A stretch of DNA of 64,000 nt from Brachypodius melanocephalos (lineage: Eukaryota > Chordata > Aves > Passeriformes > Pycnonotidae), in the NCBI GenBank assembly GCA_013398615.1, contig VZSR01002145.1, positions 5,118,134 through 5,182,133 on the forward strand, written 5' to 3'. The notes below the pieces were generated by a model. It worked only from the letters and a program-made list of their open reading frames with translations, was not told where the DNA came from and did no database searches. Shown in pieces: positions 60,396 to 64,000 of this stretch; the first letter of the stretch is position 1, and each line of letters opens with the position of its first letter. A program made the translations under genes and the position numbers.

Positions 60396-62405
60396 TCAGG
60401 CTACAGTTTGGCAAATACCTTTCGCTGCACAGAATCTCAGCAGCAAGTAATCAGTGAGCAGGTGGAAAACATCACTGAATATCTCTGATTTCATTAAAAT
60501 GATGGCTGCAGAGAACCTGAGGTGTCATCTCTTACTCAACATCAGTTACTCAACCTGTCTGGGACAGGAGCTGCATGGAAATGTGGGACAGATCCAACGT
60601 TCACCCCTGGCCAAGAAGCATTTTCAGCTGAGAGATAAGAGTGGTTCCCATCCTTCATCAAAATATTCCAATCAAACCCCAAACTGCTGATTTTGGAAAG
60701 TGGTCCCAGTGTTTGTGGAAGTGTTTTTTTCGTTTACCAACCCACTCCATCAGCTGTAACGGGATGGGAGCGAATTCATCAACCCTTAAAGGAAATTCTG
60801 GGAAGCTCCAGTCCTTTCCTCTGCCTCCAACATGGATTAAGCACCCCTAAACTCTGCCAGAGTTAAGCCTGACCTGTTCTAAGAACTCCTCTGTGCTCCA
60901 GCTGATGGATCCTGGCTTTTTGAGGAGTCTCTTTAGTGTCTGATCCAAGAGGACACAGCTGGTAAATGCTGACAGCTCTCCTGTGTGTTTTTCACTTTGT
61001 GGGACTTGTAAGAATCTCACCTGTGAGGATGTGAAAAGCTTCACCAGTGTTGAAATACATCTCACCTGCCCCTTCCTTCAATCCCCACAGGAGAAAGATG
61101 GGTAAATATGACATGATTTAGTGTCATATTACAAAAAGAAGTGATATCTGCAGAGGTTTTTATCTTCTAAATGCCTACGAAGAGCTCCAGTATTTTTCCA
61201 GAAGCTGAAGTGTGGCAATTCCCTTTCACCCCTCCACGTATTTCTGAGTGGAACAGAAACAAGTGATGTCCCTACCCTCCAAAATTCCACATTGCCTCGC
61301 AATAATCACTGCTTTTCCCAATTAGCACTGAATTTCCTTAATTTATGGTGGTTAAACCGAGGTGCCACGAGAGAGCTGCTGTCCAGTGGTTAAAGCATCA
61401 CCAATAATTAAAGCAAACACTGGTTCTGTTCATTCTGTGACATCATTGAGGAGGGGACAGAGGAGATCACACAGCCCAGAGCGAGGGGTGATGCTGGCAA
61501 ATGGTTTTGGCTCCAAGTTCCAACAGCATTTCAACAGAAACGAAGTAAAAGAAGAAAAAGTAGAGAAGCAGAAGGGTTAAAAGAAAACAAATCCAGAAGC
61601 AAAGTGGTGCCTTTGGAGCAAGGCAGAGCCCCGGAGGATCTGCGGATTGAGCAAAGCCCACAAAGGGCAGGCAGACAATGGCTGGCAGCGCTCCCCACAA
61701 CTCCTGGGAGGGTTCGAGATGAGGGTTCTTTGAAATTCTTCCCGAGCCAAGTCGCTCCCAGGGCAGCTCCTGGACAATCCTGCTTTTTGTCCGGGCAAGG
61801 CTGCACGGGCAGGGCACGTCCAGGGCGTTTCTGCTCCCTCTGTTCCCCCGTGCAACCCCACAATCACGGAGTTAAGGAGTTTATTCGCTGGGTTTTTTTA
61901 CGGAATGAAAAGGAAATCAATGTGATCAGCTGGAGCTGCAGGCACCGGGACGGGGCTCAGGGCTGTGCAGTTCCCCCCGAGGCTGGCAGGGATGTTAACA
62001 TTCACAGCAGGAGCTCCTGCTCCCGTCGGGGCACTATGGAAACGCGGGGCAGTGCCAGGGATTTCACAACAGCTCTGGAGGTCGGGCTGGCTTGGGGGGG
62101 AAAAAAAAAATTAAAAAAAAATCTGTCCTCCGCTTGCACTGGGCAAATATCGAGGGTGACCTCTAGCCCAGGAGGCAGCTGGAGGATTGCTCAGCTCGGC
62201 TGTTCTGTCTGTGGAATAGTGGAAAATTCCCAGCGGGGAATAAAGCGGGGTGGGGAAAGTTTCGGTGTCACCGATCCGTCCGGGCACGTCCCAGCACAGA
62301 GGGGCAAAGTCTGGGGAGCAGCACAAGGAGGAGGACCTGGGCTCCAGCTGGGTCTTTTGACCTTCATATAAAGCCTTTTAATGTGATTATTCAATGAGGC
62401 AGAAT
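60396..62405. other. Intergenic region downstream of PSPH
   Basis: No recognised gene. It contains a 255-codon ATG-initiated open frame at 61604-62371 (+) with no motif I know, crossing an A-rich tract at 62099-62120; several minus-strand frames overlap it. Confidence 0.4.
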
Positions 62406-62565
62406 TGCTTTAAATATTAAAAAAAATTAAATAGAATAAATTATAATAATAATAAATAAAATGGAAAATAATATAAAATTGCTATAAATATAAATATAAA
62501 ATGGCTATTCATATAAATATAAAATTGCTATAAATATGAATACAAATATAAATATTTGCATGATG
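62406..62565. repeat. AT-rich low-complexity and tandem tract
   Basis: Repeated phrases such as ATAAATATAAATATAAAATG and ATAAAATTGCTATAAATATA, with little G or C. This is a degenerate short tandem array. Confidence 0.9.
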
Positions 62566-63784
62566 GTCAGTTTGCAGCCTTCTCCAGGACAATTAAACCT
62601 GAGTTTTAATTGTGTCTTTGCAGTGGAACAAGAGTTGAGAGTTGCCAGAGGCCCTTCCAGGCACTGTCCCCACTTTTCAATCTTTGGGAAGTGACTTCAG
62701 CTCTGAAGTCCAGCAGTTCTGCTGTAAGGAATGCTGTGGGATTGCTCAGCTGAGGAAAACTTGAACTCAGCCATGGAATCAAGAGGGAAAATCCCAACAG
62801 TGTTCAAAGGACCAGGGAAAACCAAGCTCAGGCAAAGGGAAGCCAAGGAAAGATTGGCATTACCCATTTACACTGGAGTTTACATTATCTGTAAGTAAAA
62901 GAACAGGAATTGTTTTATCTGCAGGTAAAATAACAGGAATGATTCCTCTGATTCCTCATTCAGGCAAAACTTTGTGGCCTTTGAACAACAAAGAGCTGTG
63001 CCAGGCAGAATTTAATTCCTGGTGAAGGTAAAAAAATGTGGATTGCATCAGAACACAAAAAAATCTTGTAGCTCCGAAAATGTTTTTTGCCATTTGTGTC
63101 TGTCTGAGATTTCTGGGTAAGAGTTACAAGGACAATTCTCCGGGGAAAAGAAATCCTGGAGGATGCTGGGGGAGATGAACAGGACTGGAAGGTGATATTG
63201 GCATCCTTTTTTTCCTTCTGCAGCTGAAGAATAGCCCCAAAAGTCTTTAAAATGTCAGCCCCAGGTGATATCAGTGCTCAGGGCTGATTCACAAGGAGGA
63301 TCAGCTCAAATGATTTCCTTGGCCCACTGAGCAACTTAAAGCTGATAAATTACAGAATGTGACTCAGGAAAAGCCCATCATCACTGGACAACAGGAGGGA
63401 AATATAAAACCAGAATCAGATCAAACACTGGCTTTGTTCAAGAGGAAATTCAAGGGGAGGCACGAGTGCAGCGCATTTAATGTAAGCAGGGAAGGAACCA
63501 CACCTGAGAAATGAAGCATAATCTGTGGAGAATAATCAAAAGGAAAAGTGTTTTGTGTTTATCACTCAGGACCTCTAGAACACTCAGCAAAATGGGATGT
63601 GATGAACAGATTGTAAATTCACTTTGGAGAAGGAGAGCAGAATATGGGAAATGCTGTCCCTGACCCAGAGAAGTGGTATTGCTTAATTAAGCTGAAATAT
63701 TCTAAATTTTCCATGCTAAACATTGCAAGAGGAGAGAAAACACAAGTGGTGCAACACACAGGAGATGCCAGCAAGAAGTGAAAA
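62566..63784. other. Intergenic AT-rich sequence near the right edge
   Basis: Nothing recognisable beyond a short duplication of a phrase like CTGTAAGTAAAAGAACAGGA / CTGCAGGTAAAATAACAGGA (about 62889-62940). Confidence 0.5.
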
Positions 63785-64000
63785 TTAAAAGGTTTTTATT
63801 GACTGATATGTTCTTCCTGAAAACTTCTTGAGATGTACAAACTGGACATTCAGAACTGATTTGTACATTCAGTATGTTACACTGATTCTTGGAGCCACTT
63901 GAGAGAGAGAAAGAATATTATTGTCACTTACAGGATGTTCACATCGTTGCAGACACCAAAAAAAGTGTGGATACATTCTAGCCTAGAAGTGAAACCAAAA
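63785..64000 (-). other. Probable 3' UTR end of a leftward gene (NIPSNAP2 by synteny)
   Basis: On the minus strand the sequence ends in CAGTCAATAAAAACC (AATAAA at 63795-63800 read in reverse), a canonical poly(A) signal. No coding residues lie inside the window. In mammals the gene next to PSPH on this side is NIPSNAP2, oriented so that its 3' end faces PSPH. Identity is therefore inferred from gene order only. Confidence 0.35.

Overview
This is a vertebrate nuclear genomic window, almost certainly avian and plausibly passerine. It contains multi-exon genes with GT-AG introns, CpG-island promoters, and many truncated CR1 retrotransposon tails. CR1 is the dominant bird LINE. There are no bacterial, plasmid or CRISPR features. 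I rebuilt the gene models by eye from splice signals, reading frame and recalled vertebrate orthologues. Total lengths and phases close correctly for all six complete genes.

Layout, left to right. (1) 276-5577 (+): the last six coding exons of GUSB (lysosomal beta-glucuronidase); the 5' half lies outside the window. (2) 6181-22406 (-): VKORC1L1, three coding exons with a 9.6 kb intron 1 and a probable 5.4 kb 3' UTR, convergent with GUSB. (3) 22720-25305: two different minisatellites and a CR1 fragment between the divergent VKORC1L1 and CHCHD2 promoters. (4) 25533-27594 (+): CHCHD2, four exons. (5) 30981-35790 (+): PHKG1, nine coding exons plus an inferred noncoding first exon in a CpG island; its last intron holds a minisatellite broken by a 100-N assembly gap. 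(6) 36694-40558 (-): SUMF2, nine exons. (7) 41443-47101 (-): CCT6A, fourteen exons, with a heat-shock element and four CCAAT boxes in its promoter. (8) 55699-59928 (+): PSPH, five coding exons, with a possible TATA promoter and in-frame N-terminal extension just upstream. (9) The right edge (63785-64000, -) looks like the 3' UTR of another gene; synteny suggests NIPSNAP2.

The genes are not an operon. They are a conserved vertebrate neighbourhood. The block CHCHD2-PHKG1-SUMF2-CCT6A-PSPH matches human 7p11.2, while GUSB and VKORC1L1 are at human 7q11; here they are contiguous. The products act separately: lysosomal glycan breakdown, vitamin K reduction, mitochondrial twin-CX9C protein, glycogen phosphorylase kinase, ER sulfatase-modifier paralogue, cytosolic chaperonin and serine synthesis.

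The most notable observation is in VKORC1L1. The second cysteine of the catalytic CXXC motif reads as phenylalanine (CIVF) in an otherwise intact 176-residue protein. Other points of interest are the 12-copy 21-bp array beside the VKORC1L1 promoter, a 114-bp dispersed repeat of unknown family present twice, and the possible alternative PSPH start. I did not find convincing evidence of a wholly new biological system.
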